64,000 bases of DNA, from assembly GCF_900496965.1 (NCBI RefSeq), contig NZ_UFQB01000016.1, forward strand, positions 1 through 64,000, read 5' to 3'. This DNA is from Achromobacter agilis. Its GTDB lineage: Bacteria > Pseudomonadota > Gammaproteobacteria > Burkholderiales > Burkholderiaceae_B. Positions 50,601 to 58,087 of the stretch are shown here, piece after piece (positions within the stretch are counted from its first letter, which is position 1; every line of letters starts with the position of its first letter). Position numbers and translations under genes: made by a program. Under the pieces are notes generated by a model that did not search any database, had not been told where the DNA came from, and saw only the letters and a list, made by a program, of their open reading frames with translations.

Positions 50601-51092
50601 TTAGGCAATCCAGCAGGCCAATCGGCCAAGGAATGGAACGTCGACCACCCAATCGTCAAATCCGTTCGTGCGCAGATTGGCATTGTGGGCTGGGATAGCC
50701 AGCGCGGTGATCGTGTCAGGGCCATTCGCCTGAAGGCGCCGCAATTCGCGGTCGATCTCGGCCAAAGTCATCTCAGGGGCCCGCGCGGCCAAGTCACCGA
50801 ATTTCTCTCGTTGGACAGCGCAACGGACAGCCTTTTGCGCGGGTCGGATCTCTCGCTCGAGGTATGCCGCGGCAGCGATTACGCCGCCGATTACTCCGGC
50901 AATCACCCCCCGGCCGCCTGCGACCGCCGCCACTGCTGCCGAGCCGCCGACCATGTTGATCAACGAAAAGACACTATCGATTCGCCGATAAAAGCGCTCG
51001 TTCATGTCGTTGAACGTCACGCCGTAGAGGACATCAAGGACCGCCTCGGCGTGGTTCCTTTCAACGGTCGTTATGGCCTGCTTGGTAGTCAT
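50601..51092 (-). CDS. Membrane-spanning phage protein on the opposite strand
   Basis: 163 residues from the ATG at 51092 with a strong ribosome site (AAAGGATGCGG). A helical N-terminal part is followed by two Gly/Ala/Val-rich membrane segments (LINMVGGSAAVAAVAGG and GVIAGVIGGVIAAAAYLE), then a charged cytosolic tail (MTLAEIDRELRRLQANG). It opposes the surrounding rightward genes, so it may be expressed in the lysogen. A role in superinfection exclusion is possible but unproven. Confidence 0.7.
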   Translation of the reverse strand: MTTKQAITTVERNHAEAVLDVLYGVTFNDMNERFYRRIDSVFSLINMVGGSAAVAAVAGGRGVIAGVIGGVIAAAAYLEREIRPAQKAVRCAVQREKFGDLAARAPEMTLAEIDRELRRLQANGPDTITALAIPAHNANLRTNGFDDWVVDVPFLGRLACWIA

Positions 51093-51215
51093 TCCGCATC
51101 CTTTGAGGTTGAGGCTGCGGCGTCGGATTGCGCCGCGGGGGTGCCTGATTTCTCTTTTCCATGGTCAGTCCCTTGTGAGCAGGTTGGGGGTGTAGGAGCC
51201 AACATTCTGTCACAA

Positions 51216-51329
51216 GTGGACTCGACCGCCCATATCGAGTCGGAGGATGTGGCCGAAGTGCACATCCCCGGCGTCACCACCACGCCGCCGGCACCGGGTG
51301 CCGTCCGCATCGGCCCGGAGGACGTGTAG
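51216..51329 (+). CDS. Small phage protein, start uncertain
   Basis: The frame ending at 51329, three bases before the next start, encodes a plausible acidic C-terminal part (HIESEDVAEVHIPGVTTTPP). GTG 51216 is one possible start (37 residues); GTG 51141 is another. The other strand upstream of 51092 also carries short frames, so coding here is tentative. Confidence 0.35.
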   Translation: MDSTAHIESEDVAEVHIPGVTTTPPAPGAVRIGPEDV

Positions 51330-51331
51330 CC

Positions 51332-51532
51332 ATGAACACGGCAGTTTCCATCTTGATCCTAATGGCCGCGTTCACGTGGCTGCTGATGCTGATCGTCGGT
51401 TACTGCGTGGGCCTCTGGCTTCTGTGGCGCCGGCGCGGCATGCGCAAGTGGATTGCCGATTTCGATCGAGGTCTGGAGCGCGAAGAACGCACCCGGGTCA
51501 ACTTTCAACGCCGCCACCGGCTCAGGCCGTAG
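51332..51532 (+). CDS. Small membrane protein
   Basis: 66 residues with GGAGGA upstream. One long membrane helix (VSILILMAAFTWLLMLIVGY) runs into a basic stop-transfer region (LLWRRRGMRKW). The C-terminal part is charged. Unknown phage function. Confidence 0.65.
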   Translation: MNTAVSILILMAAFTWLLMLIVGYCVGLWLLWRRRGMRKWIADFDRGLEREERTRVNFQRRHRLRP

Positions 51533-51631
51533 GCGGATAACGGTGTGCACACGGCTAGGGTAGCTCCCGAAGAGATGGACTCCTCCACCCATCCTGCCGA
51601 AGTGCCTTCTTTGTGGAGTGATGGAGGTTCT

Positions 51632-51961
51632 ATGGCCCCTCGCATGATCGTGCCTTTGCTGCGCTACACGGACGCACGTGGCACGGAACGGGAAATTTCC
51701 CTGGTGCAGCACCAGCCCGACCAGCCGCCCAGGATCGTCAGCGGCTCAGGCCCCGACGCGCTCGATGTGCCGCTGTCGGCCTTGTTCGGCGTTCAGATCA
51801 CGCACGATCCCATCCGCCAACTGATCGGTGATGGGCCGGAGTTCGCAGAACTGCCCGCCGACCGAGTACGTGAGGCCGCTGCCCTGGCACTACGGGCGCT
51901 GCCCGCGTCCGCAGGCTGCTTCCGCGTTGTGTGGATACCCGACGACGGATTGCCGTTCTGA
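51632..51961 (+). CDS. Phage hypothetical protein
   Basis: 109 residues from the ATG at 51632, chosen because GGAGG lies four bases ahead; longer in-frame starts to 51545 are possible. Contains EREISLVQHQPDQPPRIVSG and ends WIPDDGLPF. Not recognised. It is immediately upstream of the replication initiator. Confidence 0.6.
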   Translation: MAPRMIVPLLRYTDARGTEREISLVQHQPDQPPRIVSGSGPDALDVPLSALFGVQITHDPIRQLIGDGPEFAELPADRVREAAALALRALPASAGCFRVVWIPDDGLPF

Positions 51962-51971
51962 GGCGCACACA

Positions 51972-52934
51972 TTGACACACGACAACACGTCGCCGCAGGT
52001 CGAGGACGGCCATACGCGCATCGCAAACGAGCTCCTTGAGGGCTTGTGCCGTGCCGGCCTTTCAGCGCGCCAGTGGGCCGTTGTGATGGCCGTGGTTCGC
52101 AAAACCTATGGGTATGGAAAGAAGGCTGACGACATCAGCCTGGGACAACTCTCATCTATGACTGGCATCGCCAAGCCCCACGTCAGCCGTGCTGTAAACG
52201 ACCTCATTGCCGCAGGCGTCCTACGCCGGACGGCCGGCACATTCAGCAACTCGCTGTCCCTCAACAAGCGCTACAAACAATGGACGCTTGGGGGCGCTGC
52301 TCAAACCGTTACGGATTCGGTTGCGCAGGGGTTACCGAAAGAGCAACGGGGGTTACCGGAACAGCAACCCCTTGATGGGGTTACCGAAACGGCAACCCAA
52401 GTTACTGATTCGGTAACCACTACTGGGGTTACTGATTTGGTCACTGGGGTTACTGATTCGGTAAGGGTTACCGATTCGGTCACGCAGGGGTTACCGATTC
52501 GGGAACCACAAAAGGAAACTATACAAAAGAAAGAAAAACCCTTGTCGGGCAAGCCCGACTCGGCGGCTCATCCCGAAGCCGAAAGCGACGCCGCCAAGAC
52601 CATCATCGCCCATCTCAACGAGGTGACTGGATCGGCGTTTAAGCCCGTAGAGTCCAACCTCCGCCTCGTGCGCGGCAGACTCGGCGAGGGCTACACCGCG
52701 GAGGAAATTCGCGCGGTGATCGACGCCAAGCGCGCCGAGTGGTTCGGAAATCCGCGTTGGGGGAAGTACCTGCGGCCTGCGACCTTGTTCAACGCGACGA
52801 ACTTCGCGCAGTACGCGGGGCAGCTGAGCAACGTCGTGATGCCCGAGGATGGGCGCGTCGATCTGGGCAATGGTCGCTATCGGCTCAATGGCCGAATTTT
52901 CGGCGCTGATGGCCGTCCGGAGGTGGTGCTGTGA
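51972..52934 (+). CDS. Phage replication initiator, O-like
   Basis: 320 residues from a TTG start at 51972 (GAGGCG ahead). The N-terminal domain (IANELLEGLCRAGLSARQWA, VVRKTYGYGKKADDISLGQL, RAVNDLIAAGVLRR) matches the phage replication protein O family, a winged-helix origin binder. Residues 110-180 are a low-complexity Thr/Val/Gly stretch encoded by the iterons. The C-terminal domain (NPRWGKYLRPATLFNATNFA) resembles the end of many O-like proteins that recruit the helicase. The stop overlaps the primase-helicase start. Confidence 0.88.
   Translation: MTHDNTSPQVEDGHTRIANELLEGLCRAGLSARQWAVVMAVVRKTYGYGKKADDISLGQLSSMTGIAKPHVSRAVNDLIAAGVLRRTAGTFSNSLSLNKRYKQWTLGGAAQTVTDSVAQGLPKEQRGLPEQQPLDGVTETATQVTDSVTTTGVTDLVTGVTDSVRVTDSVTQGLPIREPQKETIQKKEKPLSGKPDSAAHPEAESDAAKTIIAHLNEVTGSAFKPVESNLRLVRGRLGEGYTAEEIRAVIDAKRAEWFGNPRWGKYLRPATLFNATNFAQYAGQLSNVVMPEDGRVDLGNGRYRLNGRIFGADGRPEVVL
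52306..52507 (+). repeat. Iterons inside the initiator gene (probable replication origin)
   Basis: Eight to nine degenerate copies of GGGGTTACYGATTCGGTMAC start near 52328, 52349, 52377, 52398, 52425, 52446, 52464 and 52487, with a poorer one near 52306. Copies are dyad-like (GTTAC..GTAAC). An A-rich stretch, AAAGGAAACTATACAAAAG and on to 52540, follows directly, as with the unwinding region beside the lambda O iterons. Confidence 0.8.
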
Positions 52935-54658
52935 AGACCTTCGATGACTTCGGGATCGACCTGCGGGGCCGCACGGGCGTGGAGGTCAAGACCACGTGCC
53001 CGAAATGCTCGCCCAGTCGCCGGAAGAAAAACTATCCGTGCCTGTCGGTCAACACCGAGAAGGGCCTGTGGAACTGCCACCACTGTGGTTGGGGCGGGTC
53101 GCTGGGCCACGGCGAAGAGCGCCGGCCCGAGGCTCCGAAGATCTACCGCAGGCCGGACTACGTGCTGAACCGCACCGATCTGCCCCAGGCCGTCGTGGAC
53201 TACTTCGCCGGGCGCGGGATCAGCCAGGGCACGCTGCTGCGCAATTGCATCGGCTACGGCTCACAGTACTTCCCACAGGTCGAAGAGGAACGCACCTGCG
53301 TGATGTTCCCGTACTTGGACGGCGACGAGGTGATCAACGTCAAGTACCGCACCGGCGACAAACTGTTCCGTCTGGCCTCGGGGGCGCAGCGCGTGCTGTA
53401 CGGCTTGAACGATGTGGATGCAGTCCTGATCTGGGTCGAAGGCGAGATGGACAAGTTGTCGGTGGAGGAGGGCGGTTTCAAAAACTGCGTCTCGGTGCCC
53501 GATGGCGCGCCCACGCCGGACACGAAGAACTACGACAGCAAATTCGATTTCCTGGATTGCGAGCAGTTGGCCAGCGTCCGCGAACACATCATCGCTGTGG
53601 ACGACGACGCGCCGGGCCGGCGCCTTCAGGAAGAGTTGGTTCGCCGCCTCGGTCGCGATAAGTGCCTGATCGTGACCTGGCCAGAAGGCTGCAAAGACGC
53701 AAACGACGTGCTGATCAAGCTTGGCCCCGAAGCCTTGCAGAAGTGTATTGAAGACGCACAGCCGGTGCCGATCGAGGGAACGTACTCCGTGACGGACTTC
53801 CGCTCGGAAATTCTGCGCCGCTACGAGGGTGAGGTCAGGCGCGGTGTGTCGACCGGCTGGCCCGGCATGGACGGGCACTATACGGTGCTGGAAGGGGAGT
53901 GGACCCTGGTGACCGGCATCCCCGGCCATGGCAAATCCGAATGGCTGGATGCCCTGGCTGTCCATCTTGCGCAGCAGCATGGTTGGAATTTCGGAATGTT
54001 CTCGCCCGAGAACTTCCCTGCGGACTATCACAGCGAGAAGCTGATGGAGAAGTTCATCGGCAAGCCGTTTGCGGCGGGGCCGAACGACCGTATGGACGTG
54101 GCGGAGTTGGACAGGGCAATGGATTTCTTGGCCGACCACTTCACTTTCATGATGCCGGAGTCGCCCAGCCTTGATGCGCTGCTGGAACAGGCTAGCCGGT
54201 TGGTGACCCGCAAGGGCATCCGCGGGTTGATCATGGACCCGTGGAACGAGATCGAACACGGGCGGACCGCCGGACAGACGGAGACGGACTATATCTCCCT
54301 AGCTTTGTCCAAAATCCGCAAGTTCTGCTGGGCGCACGGCGTGCACACATGGGTCGTGGCGCACCCGGCGAAGCTCTACAAGGACAAGGATTCGGGCGAC
54401 TACCCGATCCCCACGCCATACGACGTGTCAGGTTCCGCGCATTGGCGCAACAAGGCCGACAACTGCATCACTGTGTACCGGCACGTCAAGGACGAGAACA
54501 AGCCGGTGGAGATCCATATTCAGAAAATCCGCAAGAAGTTCGTCGGTCGCGTGGGTATGGTGGAACTGCAGTATGACCGGGTGACAGGTCAGTACCGCGA
54601 TTATGCGCATTTCACGCGGGCGCCCATCTACTCGCTGCAAAACCGGGGATCGGCGTGA
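52931..54658 (+). CDS. Phage primase-helicase, T7 gp4-like
   Basis: 575 residues from a GTG start overlapping the initiator stop. A zinc ribbon (C23-P-K-C26 and C49-H-H-C52), a TOPRIM core with its acidic residue in WVEGEMDKLS (about E170), and a RecA-like helicase domain with Walker A GIPGHGKS (about 329-336) and DPWNEIEH. It lays down primers and unwinds DNA at the fork. Separate host DnaB and DnaG may still be needed; a lambda P-type loader is not visible. Confidence 0.93.
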   Translation: MKTFDDFGIDLRGRTGVEVKTTCPKCSPSRRKKNYPCLSVNTEKGLWNCHHCGWGGSLGHGEERRPEAPKIYRRPDYVLNRTDLPQAVVDYFAGRGISQGTLLRNCIGYGSQYFPQVEEERTCVMFPYLDGDEVINVKYRTGDKLFRLASGAQRVLYGLNDVDAVLIWVEGEMDKLSVEEGGFKNCVSVPDGAPTPDTKNYDSKFDFLDCEQLASVREHIIAVDDDAPGRRLQEELVRRLGRDKCLIVTWPEGCKDANDVLIKLGPEALQKCIEDAQPVPIEGTYSVTDFRSEILRRYEGEVRRGVSTGWPGMDGHYTVLEGEWTLVTGIPGHGKSEWLDALAVHLAQQHGWNFGMFSPENFPADYHSEKLMEKFIGKPFAAGPNDRMDVAELDRAMDFLADHFTFMMPESPSLDALLEQASRLVTRKGIRGLIMDPWNEIEHGRTAGQTETDYISLALSKIRKFCWAHGVHTWVVAHPAKLYKDKDSGDYPIPTPYDVSGSAHWRNKADNCITVYRHVKDENKPVEIHIQKIRKKFVGRVGMVELQYDRVTGQYRDYAHFTRAPIYSLQNRGSA

Positions 54659-54690
54659 TGACTGTTCTGCCATATCGGACGGTCGTCAAT

Positions 54691-54957
54691 CTAGAAACGA
54701 GAATGCTTGCCGAACGGCACCTCTTCGTCACTCGGCTTTTCAAACGCCGCGGTATCCCCGTTCAGATCCGCGACATGGATCTGCGCAAGGCGAGTCGCTT
54801 CGTCGATAGCGATTTGTGCGGAAGGGTAGCGCTCCTCGATGGCGATGCGTTCGCCGGCAGTTCCATCTGTGCCCGGAATCAACGTGTAGCCAATGCGCCA
54901 GTGCCCGTCATCCTGGAAAGGGCGTTCTATCTGGAAGTCCCATTTTGCTTTTTCCAT
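54691..54957 (-). CDS. Small phage protein on the opposite strand
   Basis: 88 residues from the ATG at 54957 with an excellent ribosome site (AGGAG five bases ahead). Soluble, acidic, with IERPFQDDGHWRIGYTLIPG and AIDEATRLAQIHVADLNG. It opposes the rightward operon just after the primase-helicase. A + strand frame over the same bases is less convincing. Function unknown. Confidence 0.6.
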   Translation of the reverse strand: MEKAKWDFQIERPFQDDGHWRIGYTLIPGTDGTAGERIAIEERYPSAQIAIDEATRLAQIHVADLNGDTAAFEKPSDEEVPFGKHSRF

Positions 54958-55181
54958 AGCATCTCCTGGTCGGGCCTTCATGCTACTGCGGTCAATCCGG
55001 CCCTGAAAAATCTGCGGGTATTCGCCTGATGGCGATTGCCTGCCGCAATACATCGTCCCCGCTTGCCGGAGGACGTTGCGCTTCACCGAGAGCACTGTTC
55101 ACGACGGCTCTGCGGTTGAGCTTGTGGCGCGCTTGCTGCGCGTCCCTCCCTACAACCCTGGAATCGTTTGAGGACTTGATC

Positions 55182-55553
55182 ATGCTCGATCACAACGACC
55201 CCGAAACTTGGCTGGAGCTCCCTGTTGAGGAGGCAGCCGGCGCGATCATCGCGCGAACGCATCAAATCGCGGACCCGATCTATGACACAGGCATGACGTA
55301 TGCACCGTGCCGCTGCTGGCGTTGCCGTGGGGGCGTGGCGCTTGCGGACCGCGCCACCCTTGACCGTCTGCTGGCCAAACACCTGATGACGCTGAGCGAG
55401 TCCGAGCGCGGCCAATGGATGCTGTTGTGGGCCGGGCACCCGCGCCACGATGCTGACGCGCGCGAGCAGCTGAACACCTGGCTGCGCATAGCGGGTGGCA
55501 GCAATGAACCGGCGCCCTTGTATCCCGTCTACGCGATGCCGGAGGAAGCATGA
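55182..55553 (+). CDS. Phage protein with CxCxxC motif
   Basis: 123 residues from the ATG at 55182 (GAGG ahead). Contains APCRCWRCRGGVALADRATL, a cysteine-rich knuckle near the middle, and a helical C-terminal part. Its end overlaps the next start by four bases. Not recognised; possibly a small zinc-binding regulator. Confidence 0.6.
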   Translation: MLDHNDPETWLELPVEEAAGAIIARTHQIADPIYDTGMTYAPCRCWRCRGGVALADRATLDRLLAKHLMTLSESERGQWMLLWAGHPRHDADAREQLNTWLRIAGGSNEPAPLYPVYAMPEEA

Positions 55554-56140
55554 CCGAACGCAATGCGCCGTTTCCGCGGCTCGCCGTGGCCTTGGCCTAC
55601 GCATTCAGCGAAGAACGGCATACCCTGAACCGGCCGGCTGTGGCCCGTGCGGCAGACATGCGCTTGGGCGAGCCGGGACCCCTTGCGGGCGTCGATGGAT
55701 GCGCCGAAATCGCCCAGGTCCGCCAGTTCCTGGAGCGCGGCTTGGAGCCATTGCACTTGGCTGTGCTTTGGGCGCGCTATGGACAACGCAAAGTTTGTTG
55801 CAAGCATTGCCAGTCCGAGGGTGACCATCCGGGCTGGGTGGGCGCTTTGCAAAGGATCGCGGTAGCGCTGGGCGCGCATCTTTCGATGCGTACCGCACAT
55901 AGCGCGCTCCTGCACGCTCTTGTACGTCGGTACTACGACAGAGGCAGTGTACGCACCTTGCAAGCGATCGCTGACGAGTACGCTTGCAACGTTCGAAGCG
56001 TGGAAAGGGCTAGCGCTAAGGCCAACGAATGGCTGCGCGGCGCACGAGAGAAGAAGGGTGCGGAACCGATCTACGGTATCGAGCAAGCGGCGCATGCCGC
56101 TGCAGAAATGCTGCTGCGCGGCGGGGGGTTTATCCCGTAG
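55550..56140 (+). CDS. Phage DNA-binding protein, possible late regulator
   Basis: 196 residues, overlapping the upstream gene. A CCKHC knuckle lies near residue 84, and an HTH-like segment (TLQAIADEYACNVRSVERAS) near residue 140. Position just ahead of the late region and size suit an antitermination Q-like protein, but no diagnostic Q motif is visible, so this is a guess. Confidence 0.55.
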   Translation: MTERNAPFPRLAVALAYAFSEERHTLNRPAVARAADMRLGEPGPLAGVDGCAEIAQVRQFLERGLEPLHLAVLWARYGQRKVCCKHCQSEGDHPGWVGALQRIAVALGAHLSMRTAHSALLHALVRRYYDRGSVRTLQAIADEYACNVRSVERASAKANEWLRGAREKKGAEPIYGIEQAAHAAAEMLLRGGGFIP

Positions 56141-56211
56141 CGCTTCCTCGCCGCATCCCATGGCAAAAAACAGCGTCCTGGACCGGGAGGCCATTTCATG
56201 GAGTCGAACAA

Positions 56212-56382
56212 ATGAAAATGTACGAAGTCGAGGTTTCGATCATGGGCGGAAACATCTATATCACGTAGCAGGACAGCGGCAGTGACGATCCCAATACAGT
56301 AGTGATCACAGCAGACCAAGCTGACTTTGTCGCTGCAGGGATAAAAGGAGCTGCAGCGAGCCTGCGGAAGGTGGAAGTCTAG
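56212..56382 (+). pseudogene. Small phage gene with in-frame amber codon
   Basis: GGAG lies eight bases ahead of the ATG at 56212. The frame reads MKMYEVEVSIMGGNIYIT, then TAG at 56266-56268, then continues without other stops as QDSGSDDPNTVVITADQADF to AGIKGAAASLRKVEV and a TAG at 56380. The two parts form one coherent 56-codon protein of the kind common in phages. Either the gene is broken by a CAG-to-TAG change or the amber codon is read through. Confidence 0.65.
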
Positions 56383-56465
56383 CCGCACCAAGATGATCCT
56401 TGACGGTGCGGAAAACCACCGCCATAATTAGCAATAACGGATTTCCTAAGAAGTCCGTCCCGCAA

Positions 56466-56495
56466 AACCCGTTACGCGAAAGCTGGCGGGTTTTT
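56466..56495 (+). terminator. Intrinsic terminator before the cold-shock gene
   Basis: AACCCG and CGGGTT close a stem around GTTACGCGAAAGCTGG-type inner sequence and are followed by seven T. The 56400-56767 stretch otherwise holds no gene and includes a stem (TCGGGC-GAT-GCCCG) just ahead of the Shine-Dalgarno of the next gene. Confidence 0.75.
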
Positions 56496-56767
56496 TTGCG
56501 CGCAATGCTCGTAGTGTGGCTTGATTAGAGGTTCTGCTCCGAATTCGGACAGACACAGCGACATGCGTGCCATGTTCCAAGTCTGCTCTGGCGCTAAATG
56601 GAAACGCTGGTTGACTTTCTGGGCGGGTGCGCCCATAGTGAATTAGCGGCTTTTCGAGCATCGCGATTTTCGTCCGGTTTTGCGCCCTCAAGGGTGCTTC
56701 ATTGTTCGCAGTCCTTTCCTTGACTAGCTCCCTTTCGGGCGATGCCCGCGATTTAAGGAGTAGAAGA

Positions 56768-56974
56768 ATGGAAACCGGAATTGTTAAGTGGTTCAATGAC
56801 GCAAAGGGCTTTGGATTCATCATGCCTGAGAACGGCGGCAAGGACCTATTTGCTCATTTCTCTGAGATAGTCAGCGACGATGGCCACAAGGTTTTAGTTG
56901 AAAACCAACGCGTCAGCTACGTTTCGGCGCCAGGCGCCAAAGGCCCACAGGCTACGCAAATTCGCGCGTTGTGA
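56768..56974 (+). CDS. Cold-shock-domain protein (CspA family)
   Basis: 68 residues, preceded by AAGGAG. The cold-shock fold is clear: GIVKWFNDAKGFGFI contains RNP1, and DLFAHFSEIV is the RNP2 equivalent (usual VFVHFS). CspA proteins melt RNA hairpins and can act as antiterminators. Its long untranslated leader (over 250 bases from the terminator) is also typical of cspA genes. Carriage within the early-late junction of a prophage is unusual. Confidence 0.93.
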   Translation: METGIVKWFNDAKGFGFIMPENGGKDLFAHFSEIVSDDGHKVLVENQRVSYVSAPGAKGPQATQIRAL

Positions 56975-57010
56975 AACAGAGCCCTAGGTAAGTGAAAGAT
57001 AGGAGGGCTT

Positions 57011-57268
57011 ATGTTTCACAACAACATGATCTACAAAGGGTATCGTCTAACGGCAAACGTCTCCCGTATATCGGTTGGGAGAAGCCGTCGGCCAGCGTTC
57101 ACAGCCACTGTGGCACTGGACGTCATTGCGGATCAACATGGGTTGAACGTACCCGAAGAAGTGCCGCTGTTTGCGTCAGGAGGGTTTGTTTCAAACCCTG
57201 TAATGGCCGTAGATGCTGCTATAAATCATGGGCGTCATCTGGTCGATGCTCATGTGCGACCTTCCTGA
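57011..57268 (+). CDS. Phage hypothetical protein
   Basis: 85 residues with AGGAGG upstream. YKGYRLTANVSRISVGR is a soluble beta-rich start, and the end has a DAAINHGRHLVDAHV helix. The plan (a Y-x-G-Y-R start and a C-terminal D-A-x-x-x-G-x-x-L-V-D block) recurs in small betaproteobacterial proteins of unknown role. 36 bases after the cold-shock gene. Confidence 0.65.
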   Translation: MFHNNMIYKGYRLTANVSRISVGRSRRPAFTATVALDVIADQHGLNVPEEVPLFASGGFVSNPVMAVDAAINHGRHLVDAHVRPS

Positions 57269-57337
57269 GCAACATTCGCTAGATTGCCCACGCGTGAAAG
57301 TGGACGGTATTTTTCACATGTGTCGAAAGGCGGCGCA

Positions 57338-57571
57338 ATGCTGATTCAGCAAATGAGCAGGTACGATCTGGCAAATCGGCTGCGCGAGATGGCAGATGCG
57401 ATAGAGCGAAACATACTCATTCATTGGGCCACGCTTGAGATGAGCGCGATGTCTGCTGGGGAGTTTGCGTCGGGTGAATGCCCCGGGGCTGAAGGGCAAA
57501 TGCAAGGTCCAACAATGCCAGAGAGCTTGGCCGAGCAAACTATTACGATCAGGCTGACACGCGAAAACTGA
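57338..57571 (+). CDS. Small phage hypothetical protein
   Basis: 77 residues from the ATG at 57338 (AAAGG upstream). One amphipathic helix (LANRLREMADAIERNILIHW). Not recognised. A terminator follows 40 bases after the stop. Confidence 0.5.
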   Translation: MLIQQMSRYDLANRLREMADAIERNILIHWATLEMSAMSAGEFASGECPGAEGQMQGPTMPESLAEQTITIRLTREN

Positions 57572-57609
57572 GTGCTTTGCCTGCCTAAACCACAGTGCTA
57601 GATCTGAAT

Positions 57610-57642
57610 CCGCCAAGCGCAAGCTGGCGGTTTTTTCTTTTT
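57610..57642 (+). terminator. Intrinsic terminator before the tRNA cluster
   Basis: CCGCCA and TGGCGG form a stem (with inner AGC/GCT), then TTTTTTCTTTTT. It ends at the first base of the tRNA-like element, so that element must be reached by read-through or has its own start within this region. Confidence 0.8.
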
Positions 57643-57759
57643 GCGCGGTGCCCGAGATGCCGAAAGGGCTGGACGAAGGGTGAGGCCGCTACAGACTCTC
57701 CAGTGGGGCGCGCACCCAATACTGGGGAGTCCCTGGGTTCGAATCCCAGCCGCGCAACC
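57642..57759 (+). tRNA. Oversized tRNA-like element (118 bases), identity uncertain
   Basis: The ends pair perfectly as a seven-pair acceptor (TGCGCGG with CCGCGCA), followed by unpaired A and CC. A D-arm like that of tRNA-Tyr (CCC, loop, GGG) and a perfect T arm (CTGGG-TTCGAAT-CCCAG) are present. Between them are about 70 bases rather than the usual 25-45. A hairpin ACTCTCCAGT/ACTGGGGAGT could be a long variable arm. The best anticodon arm is GAGGC-CGCTACA-GACTC (anticodon CTA), but U33 is replaced by G and one stem pair is broken. It may be a pseudo-tRNA or carry an insertion. Confidence 0.4.
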
Positions 57760-57760
57760 T

Positions 57761-57833
57761 GCGGGCATGCTCAAGGTGAGCCGCCGGCCTTCCAAGCCGC
57801 GCAGCGAGGGTTCGATTCCCTCTGTCCGCTCCA
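57761..57833 (+). tRNA. tRNA-Gly(TCC), phage-type
   Basis: 73 bases including CCA: acceptor GCGGGCA/TGTCCGC with one G-T pair, anticodon loop CTTCCAA with anticodon TCC, T arm GAGGG-TTCGATT-CCCTC. The D-loop is only about five bases, very short. It starts one base after the previous element, so the two are probably co-transcribed. Confidence 0.75.
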
Positions 57834-57848
57834 TTCCAGGACCGCCAA

Positions 57849-57883
57849 CAAAAAAGCCCCGAATGATTTCTCATTCGAGGCTT
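57849..57883 (-). terminator. Reverse-strand terminator between tRNAs
   Basis: A near-perfect stem CGAATGA/TCATTCG with outer AAGCC/GGCTT is followed on the reverse strand by TTTTTTG. It could end the leftward toxin-antitoxin transcript. Confidence 0.6.
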
Positions 57884-58045
57884 GGTGACCGGTGCTGATC
57901 TCCGGCATCTGACAATCCGTCTGGACTCGAACCAGCAACGCGGGTCGAACTGCCAGGTGGCCAGGGGAATTCCACCCCCAAACCCAGTACTGCGGTCCTT
58001 CGCGCATCAGCCTGCGCATTCACCAATTACGATGGTACATCAACC

Positions 58046-58081
58046 AAAAGCCCCGATACGGATTCTCCGGTCGGGGCTTTT
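58046..58081 (+). terminator. Intrinsic terminator in the tRNA cluster
   Basis: AAAAGCCCCGA and TCGGGGCTTTT pair perfectly around a 14-base loop, so the stem has A and T tracts on both sides and may work on either strand. The 57884-58045 region contains a T-arm-like GGTTCGAGTCCAG on the reverse strand but no full tRNA. Confidence 0.75.
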
Positions 58082-58087
58082 CATTTT

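Noticed and set aside
50493..51140. Long + strand frame upstream of the small gene ending at 51329
   Set aside because: It overlaps the reverse-strand membrane protein gene, which has a strong ribosome site and two clear membrane helices; only the last part of the + frame looks coding.
51061..51310. Two overlapping short reverse frames ahead of 51092 (one from ATG 51162 with AAGGGA, one ending at 51089)
   Set aside because: They compete for the same bases, are Pro/Gln or Ala/Ser rich, and neither can be preferred from sequence alone.
54655..55029. + strand frame after the primase-helicase
   Set aside because: The reverse-strand frame at 54691-54957 has a much better ribosome site and protein-like composition; the + strand product looks like its mirror.
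57900..57980. Additional tRNA on the reverse strand
   Set aside because: A T-arm-like GGTTCGAGTCCAG is present, but no matching acceptor stem or anticodon arm could be found at proper distance.
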